From: Struthidea cinerea
Taxonomy: Eukaryota; Chordata; Aves; Passeriformes; Corcoracidae
Assembly: GCA_013397865.1 (NCBI GenBank)
Contig: VZTI01005062.1
Location: 124,001-188,000, forward strand
DNA: 64,000 nt
Reading direction: 5' to 3'
Shown here: positions 36,701-49,400 of the stretch, piece after piece
Position numbering within the stretch: position 1 is the first letter of the stretch
Layout: each line of letters opens with the position of its first letter
Program-made: the position numbers and the translations under genes
Notes under the pieces: generated by a model
Seen by the model: the letters and a program-made list of their open reading frames with translations, nothing else
Database searches by the model: none
What the model was told of the DNA's origin: nothing

Positions 36701-37855
36701 CATTGCAACTTTTCATATTGGCAGCTGTCGAACACTCATTTTCAAAATTAGCACTATGTACTTAACAACTCATGCGTGGAACACCGTCCTCTGAGCTAAT
36801 GTTGCTTGAGTGTGCTTTGAAGGCATCATTTGCAGGTCACTTAAATTTCAGATGATTCCTCATTATGGTTATATTGGTTGATAGCATCTGAAGTACACAT
36901 CAAAAATAACACATTTGTGAAGGGAATTAAGGCTCGGGTCGGGACAGTATTTAAATATGATCTTAACTTGGAAGGACTCAGGTATGGGACTGCAGATGGA
37001 TAAAGATATATGAATCTTTTCTTGAATTATTGACTGAACACTGAATACTTAATGTTCAATCAGCAAAGATAACATCTAAATAGTGCGCTGAACTTAACAA
37101 ATAGGACAGTTTGGGATATACACTTTTCCAGCTCATGCAAAGACATTTGACATAGCCTGAGGACAGCTTTGCACCATCACATCTCTGAATAACTTTCAGG
37201 GAGCAGTGCAGAAGAAACAATAAATGAAAATTCCCTAGTCTTGCTATATTTAAAGAAAGTAAGAAAAGTAGTATATAGAGGAATAGCTCTGTGAAACTCG
37301 ATAAATTATTGCAAGTCAGGATGTCTAACTGACACATCTTTTCCTGCAATCTAAAGCCTACCTTTTGGTTTTATGCACTAAGACACTGTAAAAAGAGTTT
37401 TTCCTCTTAGTTGAATTTGTGACATTTTTTCCCTCATCCTTGGCTTACTAGTGGATGAAAAATGAAAGAAAAAGAAAGACAAAGGGAAAGGGGGAGAGAA
37501 ATACAAGTTTGGCTTATTGTCTTTGCTCAGATCTGCAGCCTAAATTTATTTCAGCTCTTGGCTGAAGCATAAAAAGTAGAGAAACAGAAGATGTTTTTAG
37601 CTAAACTGTCTTCATCCTCTCTACTGAACAGTATTGGCTCCCATCTATAATTTCTACTTTGCGGTAAAGCAAAGAGAGGTTGTTTTAGAAGGCAATAAAA
37701 GGTATTTTCTTTTACCTACTGTGGTTTTATTCCTGGGCTTGTATTCATTCCCATCTTCTAATTTTGCAACCAGAAAGTTTTAGGACTTGGCTATACTAAT
37801 AAAATATACAGTGGGGGGGGGGGTGGATAGGGTTAGTCACCTAATATGCCTGTAT
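33713..37855. other. AT-rich stretch without a gene
   Basis: About 4.1 kb. Frames such as 34404-34649, 35981-36259 and 37056-37349 lack domains. A G11 run at 37813-37823 abuts the following CR1. Confidence 0.45.
37813..37823 (+). repeat. G11 homopolymer
   Basis: Eleven consecutive G about 30 bp before the 3' end of the neighbouring minus-strand CR1. Exact length may be unreliable in assembly. Confidence 0.8.
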
Positions 37856-38322
37856 CATTGTAGAGTATTCTGGGCTGGAAGAGACCCGTGAGGATCATCA
37901 AGTCCAACTCCTGGCCATGCACAGGATACCCCAATAATCCCACCATGTTCCTGAAAGCATTGTCCAAACACCTCTTGAATTCTGTCAGGCTTGGTAGTGG
38001 CGGCTTCCCTGGGGAGCCTGTTCCAGTGCCCAACCACCTCTGGGTGAAGAACCTTTCCCTGATACATAGCCTGACCTTCCCCTGACTCAGCTTCATGCTG
38101 TTCCCTCGGATCCTGTCACTGGTCACCACAGAGTGACCGGACAGAGAGACCAGTGTCTGCCCCTCCTCTTCCCCTCACAAGGAAGTTGCAGACTGCAATG
38201 ATGTCTCCCCTCAGTCTCCTCTTCTCCAGGCTGAACAAGACCAAGTGACCTCAGCCTCTCCTTATACAGCTTCCCCTCCAGATCCTTCACCATCCTCATG
38301 TTCCTCTCTTCTGACAGGTACA
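37856..38322 (-). mobile_element. CR1 LINE fragment, about 470 bp, minus strand
   Basis: The best preserved CR1 in the window. On the minus strand it runs from the end of the reverse-transcriptase ORF (frames keep CR1-type words such as KERLRSLGL and HWNRLPREA) to the 3' UTR. Plus-strand landmarks are 'ggctggaagagacccgtgag', 'atcatcaagtccaactcctg', 'gggagcctgttccagtgccc' and 'ggtgaagaacctttccctga'. The tail is degenerate (attctacaatgat on the minus strand). It is 5'-truncated at about 38322 and the coding part is interrupted between frames (37833-38129, 37855-38067 and 38123-38323). Higher CpG content than the flanks suggests it is younger than the other CR1 copies here. Confidence 0.96.
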
Positions 38323-39163
38323 TTGGTATGACAGATGAGAATTCAAGTATATATAATAAACATAGTGTTTAGCCATTAAATTAAGAGACTATTTACTATT
38401 TTTCTGGAGCTCCTCCTTTGAGACATATGTAAACTTAATTTGTCTATGGTCTTCAGTAAGAGAAACTTAAGTGCTTAAAATAACTAAAAAGAAAGAAAGG
38501 TAATATGGTGACTTACAAACCTCATACACTTATGCTAAAAAATGTGGCTCTCTGGCTGATCTGGGAATCCAAAAGGAAAAACTAATTTATTTTGTATCCC
38601 ATGAAAGTTCATTAAACTTCAGGCTTCTTGGGAAACAGTTTAGTATTGATTGTGTATAAGACCAGAGGGCTAAGAACTGGAAGGCTTGGCAAGTGTTTTA
38701 ATTTCTCACACAAATTTGCCCTGCAACCCTGGAAAAATAAATTAATTTACATTTTATAGCTCAAATCAAGTCATTTTTTAAAAGTTAGTCACTTAAAAGA
38801 AAAGAAAAATAATTTAATTTCTTGATCTTTTGAGTATAAGTACATCTGGCTAATGGGGATGAGAATTGCTACTGCTGGTTTTTCTCTGTGAAAATAAATT
38901 CTATTTATCACAAGCTTAAATATGGATAGACATATCAGTATAATGCCTCAGATTTCAAACCATGGAAAATGTGCCATTGCTAGCTAACTGCTTTTTATTT
39001 AAGACTCAATACCCTGGATTTTTTAAAAATCTTGATATTAATCATTTTCTTAAGACAGAATGTTTGTAAAGGTTTTCTGACATTTTCAGAAATGACTACA
39101 GCTGGCTTAACTAAATTTTGCTGAGACTAGATGCAGCCTTTCTAAAATTTTGCAACCGTGGTG
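38323..39163. other. AT-rich stretch without a gene
   Basis: About 840 bp of low-complexity AT-rich DNA between two CR1 pieces; nothing recognisable. Confidence 0.5.
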
Positions 39164-39222
39164 TGGACTGGGACTAGATCGTCATTAAGATCCCTTCCAA
39201 CCCAAGCCATTCTATGATTTTA
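39164..39222 (+). mobile_element. CR1 LINE 3' tail, very short, plus strand
   Basis: The words 'ggactgggactagatcgtca', 'agatcccttccaaccc' and 'cattctatgat' are the last 60 bp of CR1 in order. Almost completely 5'-truncated. Confidence 0.88.
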
Positions 39223-40297
39223 GCTGTCACAAGATATTTCTGGAGCAGGTTTGTCTTAAATGGGGCTTTCGGATTTTTGTTTGTTTGTTTATTAGTTTGT
39301 TATTGACTCCTGGGCACTGTGAAACAACTGACTCATTCTCCTAGTGAAATAAGTTTTAATAAATGATGGGTGTTTTCCAGGGAGATCACATGCGAGGTGA
39401 TGTATTCATGCATTTTATTGATATATCTAGAGTACTACGAGCCCTAGCTTATAGCATTGTGTAAGGTCCTACGGGATACAGATATTAAAAACTTTTGAGA
39501 AAGGTTTTCTTGCTCTTCTTTGCTTACCCTTTTCACTTTTTCATCCAGTTTTGTGGTAGGTATCATCTCTATAAAATGAAGAGGGCTTTCACTCGGTTTT
39601 GTTTTAAAATCTCCTTTAACAGTTAACAGGTAAAATCTACTGATACTGCAATACAGAAAATTTGTTTTATTGAAGGACTTTATTCTAAATGTCAAAACAA
39701 GGAATAAGGACCAGATCTGACAAAGTGATGGAAACCTAACTTTTGTCTCAAAGTGACAGCCAATGTCTTCTGCTTATATTACCCAGGACACAGAAGTAAC
39801 CTTAGCTACATAGGAAATTTTGTCTTGTTTCTTAAGATGAATGTTGGTGAATATACTCCAGATAAAACCTGAAATGGCTAATCCATGAAACACACATCCA
39901 AGCATACTGTGGTGATTGCTGTATAGGATTGCTTATTTTTCGCTGCTGACCAACACGGTTCTTCATACATGTGTACATAGAGTGTAGAGCAATTTTGCAA
40001 TATATAGCAAAAAAAAAATCTTCTGCATTTAAACAGCTGATAGGTGAATCATGAAAACATCTATAGATGATTTCTCTTATCCTTAGTCACATTCTTCTCA
40101 AAGACAAGCTGCTATTTATGAGATAAGGATTTCAGGGAGTGGGGAGTGTTGAAAGAGCAAAGCTGTGTAGTTTTGGCGTGGGTTTAAGTACGGAAGCATG
40201 AAAACAGGTACCTCTGCTGTTTATTGGTCAATAACAATAAATGAAGAAATGTTTAAACAACAGATTACCTAGTCCCACTGACGCTATTGCAAACTTT

Positions 40298-40335
40298 CTC
40301 CACTGATTTTAATGGAGCTGAGATTTTATCCAAAA
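40298..40335 (+). repeat. Possible ancient L3/CR1-like LINE tail
   Basis: ctccactgattttaatggag followed by ctgagattttatcc resembles the sauropsid/amniote old LINE tail with a CCATTGACTTCAATGGAG core and a following ATTTA.ACC word. Short and diverged; could be chance. Confidence 0.35.
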
Positions 40336-41357
40336 TGCTCAGCTTTCAAATCTTAGGATATTCTCATGTTAACTACGTCACTGGTTCTTTTGTTGCACCT
40401 GTCAGTCTCCTGGTACTCTTGTAATGAGTATTGCTAAACCATCAATGTAAAAGCTCTTCTAGCATTCATAATTCCTTTAAAGCTATACATTGTGGAGTAC
40501 ACTTGGAAATTATGCCATGATAGCATGTACTTGATATCAATAAGCACTAGTTAGCCCCCAAGACACCTCCCAAGATATAAACTATAAGGGTTGAAGAAAT
40601 TCCAATTTTCATGCAAACTTTCCAGCTGCCGAGTTTTTTCTATGAATTTGGAAGAATGCAATTGAGATTCAACATATTTGAAGCTGAGCAGTTGTAAACT
40701 CAGGTTATTCTTGTGTTCTGTCTTTTATAAAGCCTAGCTTGTCTTCAAATTTTATGTGGAATTGGAGTTTTGGAGCTTCAGATAACCACTCTTTTCAATG
40801 AGAAAATTACTAACTGCTACTCCAGGTTATGTTTTATTAATTTGCTTTCCTCTGACTATAAAACAAGCATTTAATTTATTTCAGAAGTTGTAGTTGGTTC
40901 TTTTGTTTTAATTCTCCAGACAATATGTTTAGTGCAGTATTGCATATAATGTTTAGTAGCATTCTTGAGGTGGCCGCTGGAACATCTTCTATGTATCCTC
41001 TGTAAAGTTTCTCTACATTTTGCTGCATATCTCACTTTAGGAGTTTGTTGCATATCTGCTTCATTCATTTGAACACTGTGGTATTGTTTCAGACTGTGTT
41101 TGACTACAGCTCAATCAAAAGTTGTAAGTTTCCCATCATCTTTATCTGAAATAGTACAATTCATGTAGGTATCCACCATAGCATATTCAGCTATAGCATT
41201 TTAATTTATTTCCTTTAACCTTGGATTTACAAGCCTTGCTGTCCTCAGGATCGTCCATATGCCTTGGGTCCGTGCCAGTTTCTTCAGCTCTGAATGGAAA
41301 TGGCGTAGCTTGAGATTACGGGTTGCTCTCCACCATTCCCTTTCCATTTTTTTTGTC

Positions 41358-41409
41358 CATTAATTTCACGTTTGTGCATTAATTTCACATTTTACCTTAT
41401 AATTTCACA
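41358..41409 (+). repeat. Imperfect three-copy tandem, about 19-21 bp unit
   Basis: The word cattaatttcac occurs at 41358 and 41377, and a variant tataatttcac near 41398. The copies share the AATTTCAC core. Confidence 0.6.
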
Positions 41410-44251
41410 TATTGCGACTCCTTGTTCACCATATGAAGTAATAATGAAAGGTTCTATCAGTATGTGTCATGTCCTTTGAAACTGATCGTTTGCTACTCAT
41501 GTCATTGAAATTCTCCATTTTGAATCGTCTTGAACAAGAACTCTCTTGTAGAAGTTAAATTCCCTTTTTGTAGACTCATGTACAATCACTTCAGATTTAA
41601 TTACATTTATGATCAAAGCCAATCAAATTCAGTGATATTCAGCTATATCTTTAAAGTTAATAGTTCCATATTAATTTTCTATACCAGTACATTTGCCCAA
41701 GTTTTAAACAGATTAATCTTTGAGTGTTATTTTTAGAGTTCAAATCAAGTATTATCAATTGATATGGTTTCAGAGCTGAATAGCTGTTACTGTAGATTTA
41801 ATTTCTACCCGTGAAAAGAGGGGTAGAAGATCAGTAGCTGTTCCTCTGTTCAGTTAATTGTTCATAGCCGTAGATAGTTCAACCAATACTTGTGAGTTAT
41901 TTTGTCCTAGGTAGTTTTACAGGAAGCATGATGAGTTTTACTCTTCAAAATGTTCACTGTAACATTCAAATTTGCTTACAGCTCGGGTTTAAACTCTGCT
42001 TGCTCCACGGACTGGATCCAATCCTAATTAAGGGAGTGTCCTTCCATGGGTTTACAGTACACAGTCCAAAATAAATATCTGTTCAATAGTTATGTATGAC
42101 CTGATGTTTTCAAGATTCATTTAATGTTTTTAAACAAAAAAAAAAATTTAGTCTATTCTATCACATTTTACATTGAGATGCCTCATGGCAGAGATTAATT
42201 CTTGCTTGAAGTGCACGTACTTGAAAATATTACTTTTATGATTCCAGTGGGGTTTTTGGGGATCTGCTGAAGTGAAACTTCCAGTAACATTATTTTGTAA
42301 AACTATAATTATTACAATTTTAAACTGAGTCCTTTTAATTTAGTAATTTTGTACTACTGAGTTCAGCAATATAGCATTATTAATTGAAATTAGGATAACG
42401 CTTGCTAATGAAGTATGAAATATCTGTCGGTCAGATTGCAATTAGCAGCTTCACTTTCTGTATTTTGTTCCAAATGTAAGTCAGTTTGCTTGCTATGTTT
42501 CACTCTTTTTACATTAATTCTATTTTATCAAAATGCTGTCAATTCTCTAGCTAAGACAAATTAATTCTGAGTTGAAAGTAGTATCAAAATTCGGATTGCA
42601 AACTAATGAATTTTCATATATTCATATTGCATATGCCAATCAGAAACAAACCCTATTCTTTTGCATTCTGCACACTTGTGAAGAGATGTTTTAAACAGTG
42701 CAGAAAAAAGTTGAACTTTTGTGACCTGCTTTTCATATTATATATTTGATATTAACTATAGCAATTCTGCTTAGGAAATTGTATTGTACTTATGCAGGTT
42801 AAAAAAAATATATGGCAGAATCAAACAATTGCACACCAAATCAACTATATCAGTTCTTAATTTATGCTACGGGATTATTTTGTGCAAAATTTCAAGTACT
42901 GTAACTAGAATATGCTTCAGTGCTTTAAAAATGGTGTGTGTGTTACTTTGTGTATTTCAAAGTAGTGAAATTAACAGAAGAGAATTCGTTTTCGTCACAT
43001 TCACTGGAGAGCAGGGATGGTGAACATGGCTGGGAAGTCATAGGAGGTAAAGCCAACTCATAGCCCATGGCGTAAATGCAGCTTAGGTGGTCATTGACAA
43101 ACATGGGAGAAAGTAGGACAAATCCCCAAAACTTCATTCCTCATACCCGGACTTCCACAGCTTAATAGATCACTTTCCTTTACATATAGTTGAACCAATT
43201 TAAATTTTCTAATAGGAATTGTTGGGAAAAAAAAAAAAAGCCAAAACAACAATACAACATATTAAAGAAGCCCATATCACACACAAAAGTATTACTCAGA
43301 AACATGTTTCTATGGCTGGAGCTGGTAGGATTGCTGTGTTGCTGCTTGGTTTTTTTAAAAAAATCTTTTGCCATGCTTTTCTCAGACTGCTGTATAAGCA
43401 AGAACTTAGAAAGAAATAATTTTATTACCAAAGACACTTGAGCTTATACTTTGTAAAACTTCTCTATTTTAACTGTCTTCTGAATTTATGAGATACCAAA
43501 TGTGGTTAGGAAAGTAATTTGAAGTAATGCTATAGCCTTAATGCAAAGGAAGTAGTAAAACTCGAAATAATATCGGAGGCAGTAGATCGGTGTGACATTC
43601 TGTAATGAGCTAAAAAGTTATGAAGCATATGTGAATCACTAAAGTTAATTTCTTATTTACATTGAAATATTTGTATTTGGATACTTTAGAGCAGTGATAT
43701 ACCTCTAGCTGATGTTGAACGTCTCCTTTTTAGTCCCATCTAGCCCTCTCACAGGTTCTTTTAAGGCATATGCCTTCAAAGGTATTTCTACAATGTAAAT
43801 CGATTACATAGGTAGAAGATTGGTTAACAACATAGTAATACCTGTTTGATTGCTCTAGTAGAATATTTCTGTCTTCACTGTTATACCAGGAGATCTGTAC
43901 TGAATAATCCTATCTGAGCAACATGAGGAAAATCTGTAGGCCAGAGTCACTTCCTGAGATATTAAAAAAGTGATGTGTCTTATCAGAAAAGGCAGAACGC
44001 TCTTCATGTTCTTCGAGGGCAACAAATCCTCATTAGCCCAGTCTGTAACCTGATAAAAATCTGAATGTTTTGAATTAGTCATCATTTTTCCAGTAGACTT
44101 GCTTTCATTTTAGATTTTGTATGTCATAAATTTTGCAGTGAGCATGAACAAATTCCCACAATTAATATAACAGTCAATAATGGTACTCAAGTTTCAGTAA
44201 TAGCCAGAATTATAGACATGAACCTGAATTTCTTCATCTTTTGTTTGCTGT

Positions 44252-44269
44252 AAAAAAAAAAAAAAAAAA
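44252..44269 (+). repeat. A18 homopolymer
   Basis: Eighteen consecutive A, the longest homopolymer in the window. No retrocopy is recognisable upstream. Confidence 0.85.
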
Positions 44270-44707
44270 GCTGGCCTTGTTCAGATTGTATCTGATTCTT
44301 GCCTGAAATGAATGAATATAAGTCTGGTCAGGGTGCTACTCCAGACCTTAAATAAAAATGGAATTAATAAAACAACTGTAGGAGTTGGCATTTGAGACCT
44401 AAACTTATTCATCAAGATTCTTACAGAAGTACATGTGAATACTCAGTTTTATATAATTCATTTTTTCTATATTTTGATAAGGAAAGTGTTAACACAACCA
44501 AGCAAAATTAAAGTGTTTCTTCAGGGGGAATAGATACATGCCATTCAGTTATTTTTGTTAATGTTTTTTTATAGCAGGAAGGTGAATCTTCTGTGAAATT
44601 TCACATATAATGTTTTGTTAGCCAAATAACTCCTCTGTGGCATTTAGTAGCAGTGATATTCAGGAACATGCAAACTTTGTTCAAAGATGAGCTTATAGCT
44701 AGGACCT

Positions 44708-44739
44708 ACTCCTAATCAGCTGTTGTGCTAATTAGGAGT
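44708..44739. other. Short hairpin, 13-bp arms, 6-base loop
   Basis: actcctaatcagc and gctaattaggagt pair at 12 of 13 positions around the loop tgttgt. Too short for a microRNA precursor without further pairing, which I do not see. Confidence 0.7.
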
Positions 44740-45814
44740 GCTACAAGAAATTTAGTGGAAAGGGGACTACATTAGTTCCCACCAATTCTTCTGATCATCC
44801 TGCCTTTTTATTCTCATAGATATTTATTAAAGAACATACTACAGTATTAATATTTCTAAAAGTACTTCATATCTGAAGGCAGTTGCTCAATCCGCTCCTA
44901 TTAATTTAACTTTGTAATTCTCCAATATTTCTGTATACATACTTAATAGACAAAAACATGGCTAAAGAATAGATGTTACATTTTACATTGTTATTTAAGA
45001 GACAAAGGTAAAATTCTGCCTGACCCCACCCTGCTTCGTTTTAGTGCCGCTGTCATCTCTAACAATGCTTTAGACTACAACCATATAAAGTATCCTCACT
45101 AAACCTCGCATGTTGTATAATGATGTGAGACTTAACTGATATTTTTAAAAAACTCAGTCTATATTCATCACAGTTCTCAGGCACTGAAGGAGGTTATACA
45201 GGCGCCAGATTTTGCTCCTGCTCTTTAACTCACAGACCTGCCTTTCAGCATGTCTCAATGGTGTTATTTTCCTATGTGCCATTCGGGGACAGAAATGGCA
45301 AAGCATGTGCATAATTACAGCATTGCCTTCCTTTATATAGTGACCTATGATGGGGGAAAAAAACTTGCCCTTTTTTCCATTATTTTGGGAATAACTTTTT
45401 GACCTGTACCTGTAATACTGATTTGGGGTAAGGAGCAGTGAACTTCTAAACTACCTATGCAGCTCAGGTGAGCTATTGACTGAACGTGTCTACACAACTG
45501 AGATGCAGTCATGCAGAATGCTCTTCAAGTCTTATATTAGGATGATTTTCATAAGAACTTTGTAAAATGGAAAGTCTTGTAGTAACGCGTAGATCACAGA
45601 TAATACCCCTTTAGCTGTAGGAGATTATTATAGTGTTTCTTCCACAGAAAAAAACATTTTGTTTAAGATAAAAACTTATCTGCCCAATCTTCTAGTACTG
45701 GCAGAACCTCTGAGTGGAAACAAAACAAAACAAAAATGTAATGAAAGTGGAAAGTGATTTGCAGGAAGGAAAGGAATAGGTTTCCATGATGTAGCAGAAG
45801 ACACTGAGATGTCA

Positions 45815-46082
45815 ATTCCCTCAGAACTCAGTCCCACCGTTCCATGTCACCAACAAAGATGTCAATACTGACCCGTGAGCAATGTCACTTGTCACCAATC
45901 TCCACTTGGACATTGAGTCCAAACTGGAGTGTGACAATCCAGCCAATTCCTAATTCACAGAGTGCTGCACCCATCAGATAGATCCATGTCTCTCCAGTCC
46001 AGAGACAAGGCTGTCCCTGTATCGGATGAAAGTGCATACAGGAAAAATGAAGCCTAGTAAAATGCATTGTGCACAAAGTCAT
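45815..46082 (-). mobile_element. CR1 LINE reverse-transcriptase fragment, internal, minus strand
   Basis: On the minus strand this matches the middle of CR1 ORF2, around and after the first reverse-transcriptase motifs. It carries 'ttgtctctggactggagaga', 'catggat', 'aattggctgga', 'ctcaatgtccaagtggaga', 'gggtcagtattg' and 'acatctttgttggtgacatgga' (split here). Relative to CR1 it lacks about 20 bp between 'gggtcagtattg' and 'acatctttg', which removes the segment after the PQGS-type motif and breaks the frame. Neither the CR1 3' tail nor the 5' part is attached. This is unusual for CR1, where truncated copies normally keep the 3' end, so a later deletion is likely. Confidence 0.85.
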
Positions 46083-46274
46083 TCTGATGAATTATTCATA
46101 GAACTGATGATTCAATTAGGAGAACATTTTTCTTTCTCAGGTGTGAAATTCCATGCAAGTTGAAAGGGAGCCTTAAAAATAGTAATGGGTGCAATTATAT
46201 TCAGAATATGTCAGATAATCATGTCACTTTTCAATAATGAATTAATTAGATAGTAATATTTTTCATGTGCACAT

Positions 46275-46450
46275 TCTAATTGCTTTCCTCTGAGGACCTC
46301 AGAATGATACAAAGAGCACCTAATTAGGCCTCTAAACAACCATTTGAGGAAATCATTGTCTTTCTCTACTCACTGTAAACTGAGGTACCAAGTGGTGAAA
46401 TTATATTCCTGCTAACACACACTGAGTGAGAGGAAAAATCGAAGTATGGA
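46275..46450 (+). mobile_element. MIR-like ancient SINE fragment
   Basis: Over about 110 bp the sequence follows the MIR consensus almost without gaps. 'cctctaaacaaccatttgag' corresponds to the CCTCACAACAACCCTATGAG block. 'aaactgaggtaccaagtggt' corresponds to AAACTGAGGCACAGAGAGGT, and 'ctaacacacactgagtgaga' to the GGTCACACAGCTAGTAAGTG block. The left part (aaagagcacctaatta) fits the preceding MIR sequence less well. MIR and related core-SINEs predate the bird-mammal split, so a decayed copy in a bird is plausible. Confidence 0.65.
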
Positions 46451-49400
46451 TTTTTTTCTTTATGTTAGAACAGAAGGTATTTTCATTTATAGTGTTTATT
46501 TAAAAATAGGAAATCATGAACATTTATGTATTCAGTCCCCATCACAAAATAGAAAACGCACCTCTTCTATTAAAAAAAATAAAAAAGACTGTATTGAACC
46601 ACGTATGAGAAAGATAACTTTTAGGCTTAAGCAAACTTCCAAGGCTGAGCAACTGTGAAAGAAATAATTACAGAGCACAGGTTTATTCTTAGCAGAAGTC
46701 CCTAAGTACTTTCTCTCATCTATAAAATGTATTCATCTAGTAATTTCTGATGACTATTTTATTATTTGAATACAAAGAAATAGGCATTATTTATGTGATC
46801 TTTTTCTGTTGGCTTGGCATGTATCCAAATACTAATGACCTGAAAGTACAGCTTACTAATTTTAATATGATGAAGACGAAATCAAAATTCAACAGTGTCT
46901 GTTACAGAACTGATGATCAAGTACATGATGGTCATATATCCTTTAATCATAAAAAGGTGTATTTTATGCTAATTATAAATTGTATATTTTATTTGCTTAA
47001 TATGACTAGTAACACTCAAGCTGTCAGTTTTCAACTACAGTTTCTCAAATATCTAGTAAATGACCCATTTATACATTAATAAGGTAATCATCCAGTGATA
47101 CTAAAAACTGAAAGCTGAGTCCACAATTACTGTTTTGCAGGATGACTAATTAAGACAGCTTTTTTCCTGATTACCAGGGAGATTCTTCTTGGCTGATGTC
47201 CCTGCCTGACGTATTATCCTAAGTTGTTTTTTGTTAGTTTTTCTCCAAGATCCGTAGTCCTCAAAGGGCTTTCATTCTGCTGCTTCAGATTTCTATTCTG
47301 TTATTCTACTTTACCTGAGTTTGACCTCTGGGACTGTTATGGTATATATATCTTAAATATAAGTCTTTATGAAAGAATCCCCGGCTATACAAAAGAATTC
47401 TATTTTTTATAATAGACCTTTTTCAGTTACTTGAATCTACTGGATGTCTTTATAGGGAGAGACATAAAATAAAAACACACACACAGTTCTCAGTTCTTCA
47501 ATCCGAGTAAATGTAGCAGCATAACAAAGAAAATTTATGAGTAGACTTCTTTTAGCAGAACGCCTAGACAAGTGCTAAATTTTTAGGTGTGTCATGAATA
47601 TGAAAAACTGAGAATTCACATTAAGTTCAATGCTCTTGCGTTTATTATCTGTATTATAAGACTGTTTGTTTGGAAAAAACCCATAAATGGTAGGAAAGCT
47701 GGCTAGTTCAAAGTATCTTCAATGTTTAAGTACAGAAGGTTTTAAAAAAACTGAAGGTTATTTTCTACTGTCATCACTTAAAATGGCAATTAAAAATACA
47801 TGTAGGACTTAAATTGGAGAAATTAATAAGATCTAGGCAGCCCTAGTGTTTTTCCAGGAAACACCAATTATTAGCATGCTGCACAAACCCAGATGGCTAA
47901 GAGTTATGTTTTATGTTTATGGATAGCAATTTTTTTCATCATAGTCGATAATTGGCTATTTATTTTTTTACATGGAAAATAAATCCAACTGTTTCTTCAG
48001 CTATTGTTAAGATTTTCAATTAACGACAATTAATTTTCCATTTAAATGTCCAAGAGAACTAAAATAGTCTAAAATACTATAAACCCATTCAACAGCTTAA
48101 TTATGCATTTTTGTCTCTAGTTAATTTGCTATTTTTATTTCATTGTGTCATTCTTAGGGTGTGGAAGCATTTGCATATTTTTAATTCTAAACCAGCAAAA
48201 AGTATAACAAAAATCACTGAAAGCACTGAAATATTACAGTCAAGAAGGATTTGGATTTTCAGACCAAATTTATTATATATTTTTGTCAAGTATATTTTAA
48301 AAGAAAACTTGACACATAATAGAATTTGGCGTGGTTATAGAAGCCACTTTCCTTACCACTCCTCTCTGTGGAATCACAAAGTGGCACACTTTCTGTTTGC
48401 TTAAACTTAAGACAAAGGATATGAGCTGGATGAATTCTCAAGAACCATGACTATGTTGTCTCATCAAAGAAGTTCTCAGGAGAGGACTGATGAGTACTTG
48501 TTCCAGACACAGAAGCTGGCAAGGTGAAATAAGTAAAACTTAGGCAATAGCCGATGTAACATATGCTTTATCCAATTTAAAAAAAAATTGTATACAAGTT
48601 CTGAGGGAAGTACTTATAAAAGGAGGTAAGTGGCAAACAGAAAACCTTGATAATGAAGCACCTACTGAATGTCATTAAAATCAAACCAAGACCCTGATGA
48701 AGGGCACCAAGAATAACAAAAATGAAATTAATTTAAGCTTTGTTCTCCCACAATTACACTCTCAAGATGAAATGTTTTTATGAGGGGGTCAAGTCATTTT
48801 ATTTGAAGCATGCAGATTTCTACCACTGAAACTCTTTTAAGGGAGGTCAGGCTCAACATCTTAAATGTTAGCAAAATACACAGTTGCCTGGAAATTAAAA
48901 AAGGGTGAAATTAATAGCCTAAGTCCTTTTAAAAGGCTTGCAGCAAAAATACATTCTTTTTCCTCCAGTGATGAAATTCATTTGCATCCATTGAATTTGC
49001 AACAAAGATTGGAAGGAAAAAATACATGCAAAGGGAAAGATAGATTCAGAATTGAAGTCATTCTCAATTCTAATGCTTCCACTGTCATACTCCATTTGAA
49101 ACTCTAAAAAGGAGACCCATTGAGCTGTCTAAAGTAGATTTTGCTGAATGAAAATTTGGATTCTGTTAATGAGCAGGATTTACTGTGAGGGCATTTCAGA
49201 CTTGGCTTGAAGCTGGGGAATGGATGAACTTTAGAAGAGTCAATCTTATCTTTCCCATAGTCTTCAGAATTTGTAATATTATGTATTTGAAATGTAGACA
49301 CAGGGAAAAGATGCTGTAGTGTTATAAAAATGGCCAATTAAACTTATAATTTCATGGTTCAGTTTTAAATAAATTAAAAAAAAACCAAAATAAGTAGCTT

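Larger units (their letters stand above)
39223..45814. other. AT-rich stretch without a gene
   Basis: About 6.6 kb without a recognisable exon. Holds a possible ancient LINE tail (40298-40335), a short imperfect tandem (41358-41409), poly(A) runs (42136-42146, 43227-43239, 44252-44269) and a 13-bp hairpin (44708-44739). Confidence 0.45.

Noticed and set aside
46750..47079. 109-codon plus frame
   Set aside because: AT-rich, hydrophobic and Lys/Asn-rich composition expected of translated non-coding DNA; no splice or promoter context.
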